Part shown: positions 44,071-51,858 of the stretch, piece after piece
How the letters are laid out: each line of letters starts with the position of its first letter
Position numbering within the stretch: position 1 is the first letter of the stretch
Assembly: GCA_963784895.1 (NCBI GenBank)
Contig: CAWATM010000004.1
Coordinates: 47,992 to 111,991, forward strand
DNA from: Gaiellasilicea sp963784895
Lineage (GTDB): Bacteria; Actinomycetota; Thermoleophilia; Gaiellales; Gaiellaceae
Direction of reading: 5' to 3'
Length of the DNA: 64,000 nt
Program-made: the position numbers and the translations under genes
Notes under the pieces: generated by a model
Told to the model about the DNA's origin: nothing
What the model saw: only the letters and a program-made list of their open reading frames with translations
Database searches by the model: none

Positions 44071-44722
44071 AGGTGTCGACCTGATAGGCGTAGCAGCCTG
44101 GTGCCGGGACGAAGGTCGCTGCCGGGTGCAAGTCGTCTTCAGGCCCGACGAGCTTGATCTCTGGATGCACACGCCGTGTCCAGTTGGGACCGAGGTCGAA
44201 TCCAATGCTGTTGGGTCCGTCGAGTTGGCGACCGCGAATCAGGACCGCACCTGCGTAGCGCGGCACCTTCCACAAGACCTTGGTGCCTGCCCAGCCGAGA
44301 TTGGGCGGATCCGTCGGCTCCCACGTCAGGACGACGGCTGCGCGGCCGGCGTTGCTTGCAAGCGTCGGGTATGCCGGTCCCGGTCCAAAGAGATGGATCG
44401 GGAGCGTGCCGTCAGGGCTCGGGCGGGGCACTGATGCCGGGCAAGACGCTCCGGCAACGAGAGTCGGCACTCGGACAGGACGGCGGAGCGGCACCCAGTC
44501 GTAATCGAGGTACGGGCCGAGACAGCGGAAACCGTAGGAGCGATAGCGAGCCTGATGCCGGAGGAGGCAGGAATCGCCGTAGCTCAGGCAGACGGCTTTA
44601 CCCGCAACACGAGCCGGAACCGACAGCGCTCCACAACGTGCCGCCTGAGCGCTGCTCCCCGACTGAGCAGCGACAGCCGCCAGAAGCGCGGCTGACACGA
44701 CGCAGATCGTGACGATCCGCAT
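44024..44722 (-). CDS. Secreted protein of unknown function
   Basis: A 232-residue exported protein, family not recognised. Signal peptide MRIVTICVVSAALLAAVAAQ; cysteine-containing N-terminal domain (CLSYGDSCLLRHQARYRSYG, then FRCLG), then a beta-rich domain with WEPTDPPNLGWAG and a conserved end GCYAYQVDTFKSSYLIVFEA. ATG 44722 is fixed by TATCGT 6 nt upstream. The gene is bracketed by repeat copies R1 and R2, and its last 70 codons are duplicated at 50953-51162. Confidence 0.75.
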   Translation of the reverse strand: MRIVTICVVSAALLAAVAAQSGSSAQAARCGALSVPARVAGKAVCLSYGDSCLLRHQARYRSYGFRCLGPYLDYDWVPLRRPVRVPTLVAGASCPASVPRPSPDGTLPIHLFGPGPAYPTLASNAGRAAVVLTWEPTDPPNLGWAGTKVLWKVPRYAGAVLIRGRQLDGPNSIGFDLGPNWTRRVHPEIKLVGPEDDLHPAATFVPAPGCYAYQVDTFKSSYLIVFEASFVG

Positions 44723-44728
44723 GTCAAA

Positions 44729-44734
44729 ACGATA
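44729..44734 (-). promoter_or_regulatory. Leaderless -10 element (TATCGT)
   Basis: Minus-strand TATCGT ends exactly 6 nt before ATG 44722. Confidence 0.55.
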
Positions 44735-44747
44735 ACCGACCTCGGCT

Positions 44748-44780
44748 CAAGCGTCATTCCCGAACGCTGGCCCAGGCCAG
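44748..44780 (+). repeat. Dispersed repeat copy R2
   Basis: CAAGCGTCATTCCCGAACGC then TGGCCCAGGCCAG, same orientation as R1; lies just upstream of the minus-strand gene it brackets with R1. Confidence 0.65.
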
Positions 44781-44961
44781 TCGCACAGAGCGTGTAAGTC
44801 TGTTGCGGCGTACGCGGCCGTACCTATCGCCTGCTGGAAGACCTCGACTCACAAACGCACGCCACTCCACCATGGCCCGCGCCTGCGCCGGTTCACATGC
44901 CCGGACGCTGTCGCGGTGACGGTTCCAGCCCGCGGGCGGCCAGAGGGGTGGTAGACCTGGG

Positions 44962-45054
44962 ATCACGCCCGAGACCACCGTTAAGACGCATGTGACACAC
45001 CTCCTGCAGAAACTCTTGCTCCGCGACCGCGTGCAGGCGGTTGGTCGCACATGA
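44962..45054 (+). pseudogene. LuxR-type HTH relic of a response regulator
   Basis: Thirty codons and a stop on the plus strand encode ITPETTVKTHVTHLLQKLLL and RDRVQAVGRT. This is the recognition half of a NarL/LuxR helix-turn-helix, clearly related to SEATVKTHVSSVFRKLHLRD in the intact regulator downstream. No receiver domain precedes it, so it is the surviving 3' end of a lost paralogue. Confidence 0.7.
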
Positions 45055-45172
45055 GACCGGGATCTTCGTTGGCGGCAGCGCGTAGGCCGGCGCCACGATG
45101 CGCGCACGATTCTCATCCTCGGGGATGAGACGATTCGGTCGCGCGCCCGAGGGCAACGACGCTCGCGCGGTC

Positions 45173-45178
45173 TAACGT
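45173..45178 (+). promoter_or_regulatory. Near-leaderless -10 element (TAACGT)
   Basis: TAACGT lies 7 nt before ATG 45186 of the histidine kinase. Confidence 0.45.
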
Positions 45179-45185
45179 TCGCGGC

Positions 45186-46343
45186 ATGACGGCGTGGTCG
45201 CGTCTCTCGCAGCGGTTCCGGCGCCTGCCGCGGTGGGCTGCCGACGGGTTGCTCGCGCTGGCGCTCGCTATTCCGACCTCGAGCGCCGCGTTCGCCGATC
45301 CGGGGAACGGGCTGCGCGAGCCGGCCGCGCTGGTCCTGCCGCTGCTCGCGCTGAGCGTCCTTCCGCTGGCGGCACGCCGCTACTTCCCGATTACGGTCTT
45401 CGCCACGACGCTCGGCGCAGCCCTCGCCCTCGAGCTGCTCGAAGGGACGTTCCAGGCGCAAGGGTCGATCGTGGCGCTCTACACGGTCGCCGCGCATTCC
45501 GGCAGGCGCGCCGCAACGTGGGCCGTGGCGGCAACCGTCGTCGCGATCGGCGTCACGGTGGTGAACGGGCCGCGCTGGGAGGTGATCGCCGGCGTCGCGC
45601 TCCTCGCCGTCTACGCAGCCGCGTGGGCGCTCGGCGACAACGTGCGGACGCGCCGCGCCTACCTTTACGGCCTCGAGGAGAAGGCGGATCGACTCGAACG
45701 GGAGCGGATCGCGAACGTGCGGCGGGCGACGGCGGAGGAACAGGCGCGGATCGCGCGCGAGCTCCACGACGTGATCGCGCACAGCGTCAGCGTCATGGTC
45801 GTCCAGGCCGCGGCGGCGGGGGACATCTTCGATACGAATCCTGCGCGTGCTCGCGAGGCGCTGGCGTCGATCGAGTCGACGGGCCGGACCGCGCTCGCCG
45901 AGCTCCGGCGACTGCTCGGCACGATGCGAAACGGCGACGCCTCCTATGCCCCGCAGCCGGGTCTTTCCGGCCTCGACGCCCTCGCCGACCACGTCCGGGC
46001 CGCGGGCATCGAGGTCGACGTGCGCGTGGAGGGCGCGTCCGCGCCACTTGCGGCGGGCGTCGACCTTGCCGCGTACCGGATCGTGCAGGAGGCGTTGACG
46101 AACACGCTCAAGCATGCCGCCGCAACGCGCGCCACCGTCACCGTGCGGCACCTCGTGAGCCGAATCGAGCTCGAGGTCGTCGACGACGGCGTCGCAGCGA
46201 CCCGCGGCGATGGCACCGGCCACGGGATCATCGGCATGCGCGAGCGCGCGTCTCTCTACGGCGGCGAGATCCGCGCGGAGCCGCGGGCGACCGGAGGCTT
46301 CGGCGTCTTCGCGACGTTGCCGGTCGACGAGGAGCGAGCGTGA
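45186..46343 (+). CDS. NarL-type sensor histidine kinase (HisKA_3)
   Basis: A 385-residue kinase. Residues 1-155 hold five or six membrane helices with little outside, so it probably senses a membrane signal. The dimerisation box ARIARELHDVIAHSVSVMV carries the phospho-His (near residue 199), and the ATPase domain ends GHGIIGMRERASLYGG. Its stop overlaps the regulator start. With the ABC exporter genes that follow, it resembles the kinase-regulator-ABC sets that respond to cell-envelope antibiotics. Confidence 0.92.
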   Translation: MTAWSRLSQRFRRLPRWAADGLLALALAIPTSSAAFADPGNGLREPAALVLPLLALSVLPLAARRYFPITVFATTLGAALALELLEGTFQAQGSIVALYTVAAHSGRRAATWAVAATVVAIGVTVVNGPRWEVIAGVALLAVYAAAWALGDNVRTRRAYLYGLEEKADRLERERIANVRRATAEEQARIARELHDVIAHSVSVMVVQAAAAGDIFDTNPARAREALASIESTGRTALAELRRLLGTMRNGDASYAPQPGLSGLDALADHVRAAGIEVDVRVEGASAPLAAGVDLAAYRIVQEALTNTLKHAAATRATVTVRHLVSRIELEVVDDGVAATRGDGTGHGIIGMRERASLYGGEIRAEPRATGGFGVFATLPVDEERA

Positions 46344-47008
46344 CCATCCGCGTCCTGCTCGCCGACGACCAAGCGCTCGTCCGTAGCGGCTTTCGGATGA
46401 TTCTCGACGAGCGGGACGGGATCGAGGTCGTTGGGGAGGCCGAGGACGGCGCGGAGGCGGTCGAGCTCGCGCGCACGCTCCGGCCGGACGTGATCCTGAT
46501 GGACGTCCGCATGCCGAACGTGGACGGCGTCGAGGCGACGCGGCGGATCACTTCCGCCGGAACGGACGCGCGGATCGTGATCCTGACGACGTTCGACCTG
46601 GACGAGTACGTCTACGCCGCGATCCGTGCCGGAGCGAGCGGCTTCCTGCTGAAGGACGTCCGCCCGTCGGAGCTCGTAGACGCGGTTCGCGTGGTCGCAG
46701 CGGGCGAGGCGTTGCTCGCGCCGTCGGTCACGCGGCGTCTGCTGCACCGCTTCGCGACGACGCTGCCGGGTGAGGACGACGCGCGTGCGCTGCCGTCGCT
46801 CGAGTCCCTGACCGACCGCGAGCTCGACGTGCTGAAGCTGCTCGCGCGCGGCCTTTCGAACACCGAGCTCGCGCGCGAGCTGTTCCTCAGCGAGGCGACC
46901 GTGAAGACGCACGTGTCGAGCGTGTTCCGAAAGCTGCACCTCCGGGACCGCGCCCAGGCGGTCGTCCTCGCCTATGAGCTTGGACTCGTGCGCCCCGGCA
47001 CGTCGTAG
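46340..47008 (+). CDS. NarL/LuxR-family response regulator
   Basis: A 222-residue regulator starting at GTG 46340. Receiver domain 1-120 has the acidic pair in LLADDQALVR and the phospho-Asp in ILMDVRMP (about residue 54) plus Lys in FLLKDVRP. The LuxR HTH at 155-215 is LTDRELDVLKLLARGLSNTE followed by SEATVKTHVSSVF. Cognate partner of the kinase overlapping it by four bases, and likely activator of the ABC genes. Confidence 0.94.
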   Translation: MTIRVLLADDQALVRSGFRMILDERDGIEVVGEAEDGAEAVELARTLRPDVILMDVRMPNVDGVEATRRITSAGTDARIVILTTFDLDEYVYAAIRAGASGFLLKDVRPSELVDAVRVVAAGEALLAPSVTRRLLHRFATTLPGEDDARALPSLESLTDRELDVLKLLARGLSNTELARELFLSEATVKTHVSSVFRKLHLRDRAQAVVLAYELGLVRPGTS

Positions 47009-47155
47009 GGTTCGAAACTCCCCTCCTTCAGGAGGACGACCCGCCGCCAAGACCAGTCGCGCGACCGAGGCGAGTTGCGACTTCCGCCCGAAGACGCCCG
47101 GCGTCCGCGCCCGTACCTTCGACGCAGTGAAACGCGACTGCAGAGAGAGGTGGAC

Positions 47156-48103
47156 ATGACCATGAACGACACGCCGTACGTCCTCGAGACGTCTGGACTC
47201 ACGAAGCGGTTCGGCGAGCGCACTGTCGTCGACGGCGTCGATCTGCACGTTCCGCGCGGCTCCGCGTTCGGCTACCTCGGCCCGAACGGCGCCGGAAAGA
47301 CGACGCTGATCCGGATGCTGCTCGGCTTGACCGAAGCGACCGCCGGGTCGATGCAGGTGCTCGGCCGGCCTGTGCCGGGGCAGCGCAGCGAGGCGCTCGC
47401 GCGAGTGGGCGCGATCGTCGAGGAGCCGCGGTTCCACCCGTTCCTGACCGGCCGAGACAACCTGCGGGTGGTCGCAGCCGCCCGCGGTCCGGAAGCACAC
47501 GCGCGGATCGACGGCGCCCTCGCCCGCGTCGGTCTCGCCGACCGCGCGGACGACCGCGTCAAGAGCTACTCGCTCGGGATGCGGCAGCGGCTCGGCGTCG
47601 CGCGCAGTCTCCTCGGCGACCCGGAGCTCCTGATCCTCGACGAGCCGACGAACGGCCTCGACCCGGCCGGCATCCAGGAGTTCCGCGTGATGATCCGCTC
47701 GCTCGTCGACGAGGGCCGCACGGTTCTGCTCTCGTCGCATCTGCTCGACGAGGTCGAGAAGGTCGTCGACGCGCTCGCGATCGTCGATCACGGCCAAGTC
47801 GTCTGGCAGGGTCCGATCGGCGACATCCGGAACGGCGGCGAACAGACCATCCTGATCCACGTCAGCGACGTCGAGCGAACGCTCTCGATCCTCGGCACGC
47901 ACGTCGCAATCGCGTCGGCTGCGCGGGACGGCGACACCGTCCATGCTCGGCTCCACTCCGATGTCGAAGCGGCGGCTGCCGCGGCAGACATCAACCGCCG
48001 GCTCGTCGAAGCGGGCCTCTCCATCTACCGCCTCGAGCCGGCGCGCGCGTCGCTCGAGCAGCGGTTCCTCGAAATCACGACCCGACTGGGGGAAGCAGCA
48101 TGA
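47156..48103 (+). CDS. ABC transporter ATP-binding protein
   Basis: A 315-residue ABC-2 type ATPase: Walker A GPNGAGKTT, signature YSLGMRQRLGVARSL, Walker B LLILDEPTNGLDPAG, H-loop LLSSHLLDE. The C-terminal 90 residues form the extra domain common in antibiotic/peptide exporters. GAGAGAGGTGG precedes ATG 47156. It lies 147 bases behind the response regulator, so probably the regulated target, and overlaps the permease by four bases. Confidence 0.94.
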   Translation: MTMNDTPYVLETSGLTKRFGERTVVDGVDLHVPRGSAFGYLGPNGAGKTTLIRMLLGLTEATAGSMQVLGRPVPGQRSEALARVGAIVEEPRFHPFLTGRDNLRVVAAARGPEAHARIDGALARVGLADRADDRVKSYSLGMRQRLGVARSLLGDPELLILDEPTNGLDPAGIQEFRVMIRSLVDEGRTVLLSSHLLDEVEKVVDALAIVDHGQVVWQGPIGDIRNGGEQTILIHVSDVERTLSILGTHVAIASAARDGDTVHARLHSDVEAAAAAADINRRLVEAGLSIYRLEPARASLEQRFLEITTRLGEAA

Positions 48104-48885
48104 CCACTGCTGAACACAGACCAATCGGCCTCGTCGGCGCAGAGCTCCTGAAGCTGCGCAAGCGACGCGGCCTGCTGATCTCGACGTTCGCGCTGACGCT
48201 GATCCCGATGATCGTCGGCTACCTCGTCGTGCTTCTGATGCACGCATCCGATCCCGCAAAGCACGACCCCGCGGGCGGGCTCGAGAACTTCACGGGCTCC
48301 ATCGAGATGCTCGCGCTGCTGGCCGGCGTCGCGGGGATCCTCGTCGGAAGCACGCTCGGATCCGCCGATCTCGGAGCCGGCGTCTTCCGCGAGCTCGTCA
48401 TCACCGGGAGGTCGCGATGGTCGCTGTTCGGGGCGCGCATCCCCGGCGGCCTCGTCTTCCTCCTGCCGTTCGTGCTCGCGGGCTTCGCGGTCGCCGCCGG
48501 AGCGTCGTTCGCGTTCGCCGACGCGTCACAGGCAACGCCGAGCACGGCGTCACTCGTCGAGTCGGCGGCGTGGGTCGTGCTCGTCGCGACGACAAGCCTC
48601 GTCCTCGCGCTCGGTGTGTCCGCCGCATTCGCATCTCGCGGGACTGCGATCGGGATCCTGCTCGCGTGGCAGCTCGCGGTTGCGCCGTTGCTGCTGTCGA
48701 TCGACGCGCTCGGCGGGCTCCGCGAAGGAATGCTCGCTGCGGCCGTTGAGCGGCTCCGGCCGGCGGAGGTCGGCGCGGAGCTGGCGGTGCCGATGTCGCT
48801 TGGCGTCGCACTCGCCGTCGTCGCCGCGTGGATAGTCGTTCCGCTGGCGGCCGGCGGGTGGCGCACGGCGACGCGCGACGCATAG
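48100..48885 (+). CDS. ABC-2 type transporter permease
   Basis: A 261-residue integral membrane protein with six helices (first at about 27-48, last at about 232-252) and the N-terminal cytoplasmic start ELLKLRKRRGLLIST typical of ABC-2 permeases. Partner of the overlapping ATPase; the cargo is unknown, though the two-component context suggests export or immunity against envelope-active compounds. Confidence 0.85.
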   Translation: MTTAEHRPIGLVGAELLKLRKRRGLLISTFALTLIPMIVGYLVVLLMHASDPAKHDPAGGLENFTGSIEMLALLAGVAGILVGSTLGSADLGAGVFRELVITGRSRWSLFGARIPGGLVFLLPFVLAGFAVAAGASFAFADASQATPSTASLVESAAWVVLVATTSLVLALGVSAAFASRGTAIGILLAWQLAVAPLLLSIDALGGLREGMLAAAVERLRPAEVGAELAVPMSLGVALAVVAAWIVVPLAAGGWRTATRDA

Positions 48886-48893
48886 CGGACGAC

Positions 48894-48925
48894 AACGGGG
48901 GCGCCTCGCGGGAGGCGCCCCCGTT
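48894..48925 (+). terminator. Strong terminator after ABC operon
   Basis: A perfect 14-bp stem AACGGGGGCGCCTC with its complement and a GCGG loop, ending in GTTTG, nine bases after the permease stop. Confidence 0.85.
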
Positions 48926-49110
48926 TGTGCGGCATGCCGTACCGCGGCTCGGCGGGCGCTCCCACTGGGCGGCGCAGCGTCGAGCGCGGAGAGTGGGCCG
49001 GCTTCGCGGGAGCGGCGGCCGTCGCACTGATCCACGCCCTCGACGATGCGTTTCTGCACCGCCAGTTAGCGGTTCGGAGACAGTCACTCTGAGTGAGTGA
49101 GCGCCGCGGC

Positions 49111-49145
49111 GTCAGGCGCCATTTCCGAACACTGGCGCAGGCGAG
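49111..49145 (+). repeat. Dispersed repeat copy R3
   Basis: GTCAGGCGCCATTTCCGAAC then ACTGGCGCAGGCGAG, seven bases before the 3' end of a minus-strand membrane-protein gene. Confidence 0.55.
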
Positions 49146-49152
49146 AACGCCT

Positions 49153-49496
49153 TTACGCCTGGCCGCGGAGTCGCCGAAAGTCCGCAATCACGAGCAGCCA
49201 CCCCACGAGAACAAGCAAGAAAGCTGGCGCCCACGCTCCCTGACCTGGGTTCGACCACCAGTCGGTCGCGTAATAGAGGAACCACACCGAGAAGAGCGCC
49301 AATGAGATCAACAACGGGAAATGGCTAGCCAGCGACGACGCAATAGAAGAGCTATAGACATCACCGGCAAAGCGAAGACCATCGTGAGGACGACCCACCC
49401 AAAGAGTCCGTCTGCGAACGCCCGAATGTCTTTGCCGATCCCAGATCGAACAGAGGCAAAGTCAAGGCCGGCCAGGCCGAGAAACGAAATGCCCAT
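49153..49496 (-). pseudogene. Membrane-protein gene split by a frameshift
   Basis: Two minus-strand frames carry successive halves of one hydrophobic protein. The first starts at 49496 (MGISFLGLAGLDFASVRSGI) with a helix WVVLTMVFALPVMSIALLL and breaks near 49325 after RRRWLAIS. The second continues HFPLLISLALFSVWFLYYAT and WAPAFLLVLVGWLLVIADF to 49153. A single-base indel near 49320-49330 would join them. Family not recognised; lies between repeats R3 and R4. Confidence 0.55.
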
Positions 49497-49517
49497 TTGC
49501 CTAGATCATGGGAGCGC

Positions 49518-49550
49518 CTCAAGGGACATTCCCGAAAGCTGGCCCAGCCG
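49518..49550 (+). repeat. Dispersed repeat copy R4
   Basis: CTCAAGGGACATTCCCGAAA then GCTGGCCCAGCCG, immediately past the start side of the split membrane gene; same orientation as R1-R3. Confidence 0.65.
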
Positions 49551-49595
49551 ACGCCCTGGAACGGCCCAGGCAACAACACCTTAGGATCGCCCACG

Positions 49596-49838
49596 ATGAA
49601 CGTCTCGCTCAGGCCGCTCGAGGACCGGGATCTCGACACGATCTATCAGCTCGTGACCGATCCGGAGTCGATCCGAATGGCGGCCTTCACAGCCGAGGAT
49701 CAGACCGATCGCCGCGCGTTTCTCAGCCGGATCTCGCGCCTGCGGCCCGATTCAAGCGCCTCGGACCAAGTCATCGATGTCGACGGAGCAGTCGCTGGAA
49801 CGATCGGCTCCTTCCGAATCGACAAATCAGCCTGTTGA
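49596..49838 (+). pseudogene. Truncated GNAT acetyltransferase
   Basis: Eighty codons encode the N-terminal half of a GNAT N-acetyltransferase: MNVSLRPLEDRDLDTIYQLV, then VIDVDGAVAGTIGSFRID, after which the frame ends at KSAC. The acetyl-CoA-binding motif (R/QxxGxG/A) and the C-terminal half are missing. TAGGAT lies 8 nt before the ATG. Either a 3' deletion or a frameshift; no clear continuation is found downstream. Confidence 0.6.
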
Positions 49839-49997
49839 CGAGGGCGATGCCGCCGCAGCTCGCGAAGCGTGGCGAGCAACGTCAACTTCGCGGCCGGTGG
49901 CGCGTCCAAGAACATGTGAGCGCGAGGCGTCGGCGAGGCTGTACCGCTGTCTGAATCACATTGGGGAGGATCGGGCCTCAAGTGGCCTCTGCTTGGG

Positions 49998-50846
49998 GTG
50001 CTCGGCACGATCACCCTGACGGCGGGGCTGATCGCGCTCTTCGCCTGGAGCCCGTGGAAGGAGGCCACGGCGGTCGAGTGGCTCGGCACGTACAGGGCGT
50101 GGTCCGACGGGATCGACGTCTCGCTCAATTCAGGCCTGGCCATCTCGCGGGCGGATTGCGAGTCGACGTTCGACGACGACGTGGGAGAGCCGCCGCAGGA
50201 GCGTCTTCAGCCGGTGGCGGCGGCTGCGCGGCGCGGCTGCGCGGTCTTGACCCCGGTCGGCTGGCGGAACGGCAAGGCGGACGTCGTGCGTGCGCTGGTC
50301 GACGCGGAGGACGACAGCCTGCCACCGCTGCGGCGCCGCGACATCGCCGACATCGCGGGCTCCAGCGTCGGCGTGCGCCCCGACGTCTACTGCTGGCAGC
50401 CCGCAGGCTGGGCGCGGTTCTTCGAGGAGTACGCGACCGTCAGCGGCGGTGAGGAGACATCGCTCAAGGGCATCGCCGACAAGACGAGGAACCGCATCGA
50501 CCTCGACCCCAGTGTGTGCGCTGCGCTCCGGTTCTATCTGCGCCGGATGCGCCCGACATCACTGAGCTACGAGAACTTCGAGATGGCGGAAGCCCTCATG
50601 GTCGTGACCCACCAGGCCGAGCACTTGAAGATGCCGAACGCCTCCGAGGCCGAGATCGAGTGCTACGCCGTCCAGCACGTCCGGCCGCTCATCCGCGCAG
50701 CGGGCTGGGGAGCGGAGTACGCGACCAAGATGGCGCTTCAGGCGTGGGAACTGTCGTACCTGCAGCTGCCGCCGGCATTCCGTAGTTCCGCGTGCCGCGA
50801 CGGTGGCCCGCTCGACCGCAATCGACGCTCGAGCGCCTGGCCGTAG
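49998..50846 (+). CDS. Membrane-anchored protein of unknown function
   Basis: About 282 residues, not recognised. One N-terminal anchor (LGTITLTAGLIALFAW), then an extracytoplasmic domain with several cysteines (ADCESTFDD, RRGCAVLTP, DVYCWQPAGW) and the string VVTHQAEHLKMPNASEAEIE. The latter, with flanking E-x-E/H residues, hints at a metal-binding helical domain. The GTG start at 49998 is uncertain: the open frame continues upstream to WPLLG with GGGGAGG at 49963-49969 but no standard start codon at the right distance. Confidence 0.6.
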   Translation: MLGTITLTAGLIALFAWSPWKEATAVEWLGTYRAWSDGIDVSLNSGLAISRADCESTFDDDVGEPPQERLQPVAAAARRGCAVLTPVGWRNGKADVVRALVDAEDDSLPPLRRRDIADIAGSSVGVRPDVYCWQPAGWARFFEEYATVSGGEETSLKGIADKTRNRIDLDPSVCAALRFYLRRMRPTSLSYENFEMAEALMVVTHQAEHLKMPNASEAEIECYAVQHVRPLIRAAGWGAEYATKMALQAWELSYLQLPPAFRSSACRDGGPLDRNRRSSAWP

Positions 50847-50881
50847 TGCATGCCGGCCACAGCTGCGAGGAGATTCGATGG

Positions 50882-50922
50882 CGTCAGGACCGGGTGACAT
50901 GGCCGAATGCTGGGCCAGGCGA
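50882..50922 (+). repeat. Dispersed repeat copy R5, diverged
   Basis: GTCAGGACCGGGTGACATGG then CCGAATGCTGGGCCAGGCGAG, 24 bases before the duplicated gene fragment, as R1 is before the intact gene. Confidence 0.5.
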
Positions 50923-50946
50923 GCCGTGCATCGGCAATCCGCATCT

Positions 50947-51165
50947 CTAGGCGACGAAGGACGCCTCGAACACGATCAAGTAGCTCGTTGTAAAGGTGTC
51001 AACCTGGTAGGCGTAGCAGCCTGGTGCCGGGACGAAGGTCGCCGCCGGGAGCACGTCTTCTTGAGGGCCGACGAGCTTGATCTCTGGATGCACGCGCCGC
51101 GTCCAGCTCGGACCGAGGTCGAAGCCGACACCGTTCGGACCGTCAAGCTGGCGACCGCGAATAAC
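50947..51165 (-). pseudogene. Truncated duplicate of the 44024-44722 secreted-protein gene
   Basis: The minus strand from 51162 to 50953 matches 44239-44030 without gaps (about 23 differences in 210 bases by hand count). It encodes the C-terminal 70 residues ending GCYAYQVDTFTTSYLIVFEA and a TAG stop at 50947-50949. The signal peptide and N-terminal domain are absent. Confidence 0.8.
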
Positions 51166-51263
51166 CGACTCCGGTTCAGGGACATCTCATCGTGACTGCG
51201 TTCCCATTTGGCTCGACCGGGTAGAGGCGGCTCAAAGAGACCGGTGGTGGAAGGAGTGTCGAG

Positions 51264-51797
51264 ATGGGAAAGCTGATAGCGACCACACAGGCGACGATCG
51301 ACGGCGTCGTCGACCCGGTCGGCGAATGGGTGCAGCCCGACGGAGACCACGGCGACTACTCGTTCGAGCGCCAGGCGAGATCCAGCGGGCTGGTGCTCGG
51401 CCGCAAGACCTACGAGGGGCTGGCGGGGTACTGGCCGAGCCAGTCGGGCAAGTGGGCTGACCTGGTCAACCCGATGCGAAAGTACGTCGGGTCCAAGACC
51501 CTGTCCGGAGATCTCGAGTGGAACGCGACTCTGCTGGAGGGCGAGCTCGACGACTCGATCCCGAAGCTGAAAGACGAGGTCGACGGTGACCTGTTCATGC
51601 ACGGGAGCGGCGAGTTCGCGTACGCGCTCGCCGAGCAGGGTCTGATCGACGAGTACGAGGTCTATCTGAACCCCCTGGTCTGGGGCGAGGGGAACGTCCA
51701 CGTGCTCGGCGACCGGGGAACCGTCCGGATGGAGCTCGACGACATGAAGCGGTTCGACTCCGGAGTGGTCCTTCTCACCTACCTCCCAGCGTCTTAG
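51264..51797 (+). CDS. DHFR/RibD-C family protein
   Basis: A 177-residue reductase-fold protein of the RibD C-terminal (YyaP/YwjB-like) group. MGKLIATTQATIDGVVD, LVLGRKTYEGLAGYWP and GDLFMHGSGEFAYAL are family landmarks for NADPH binding. True folate reductase or riboflavin activity is not implied; stand-alone members are mostly uncharacterised. GGAAGGAG precedes the ATG. It ends tail-to-tail with the decarboxylase gene, 61 bases apart. Confidence 0.88.
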   Translation: MGKLIATTQATIDGVVDPVGEWVQPDGDHGDYSFERQARSSGLVLGRKTYEGLAGYWPSQSGKWADLVNPMRKYVGSKTLSGDLEWNATLLEGELDDSIPKLKDEVDGDLFMHGSGEFAYALAEQGLIDEYEVYLNPLVWGEGNVHVLGDRGTVRMELDDMKRFDSGVVLLTYLPAS

Positions 51798-51858
51798 AGA
51801 TGTCGGCCTTGACCGCCTGGCAGGAGCTCGCGAAGGCGGCTGAATACTGCGGCGGTCG

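Larger units (their letters stand above)
44781..45185. other. Gap with relics upstream of a two-component operon
   Basis: About 405 bases. It contains the LuxR-type relic at 44962-45054 and the promoter of the kinase gene at 45173-45178; no intact gene is supported. Confidence 0.5.

Noticed and set aside
46256..48259. 667-codon minus-strand frame opposite the regulator and ABC genes
   Set aside because: Antisense of confidently identified proteins; no domains.
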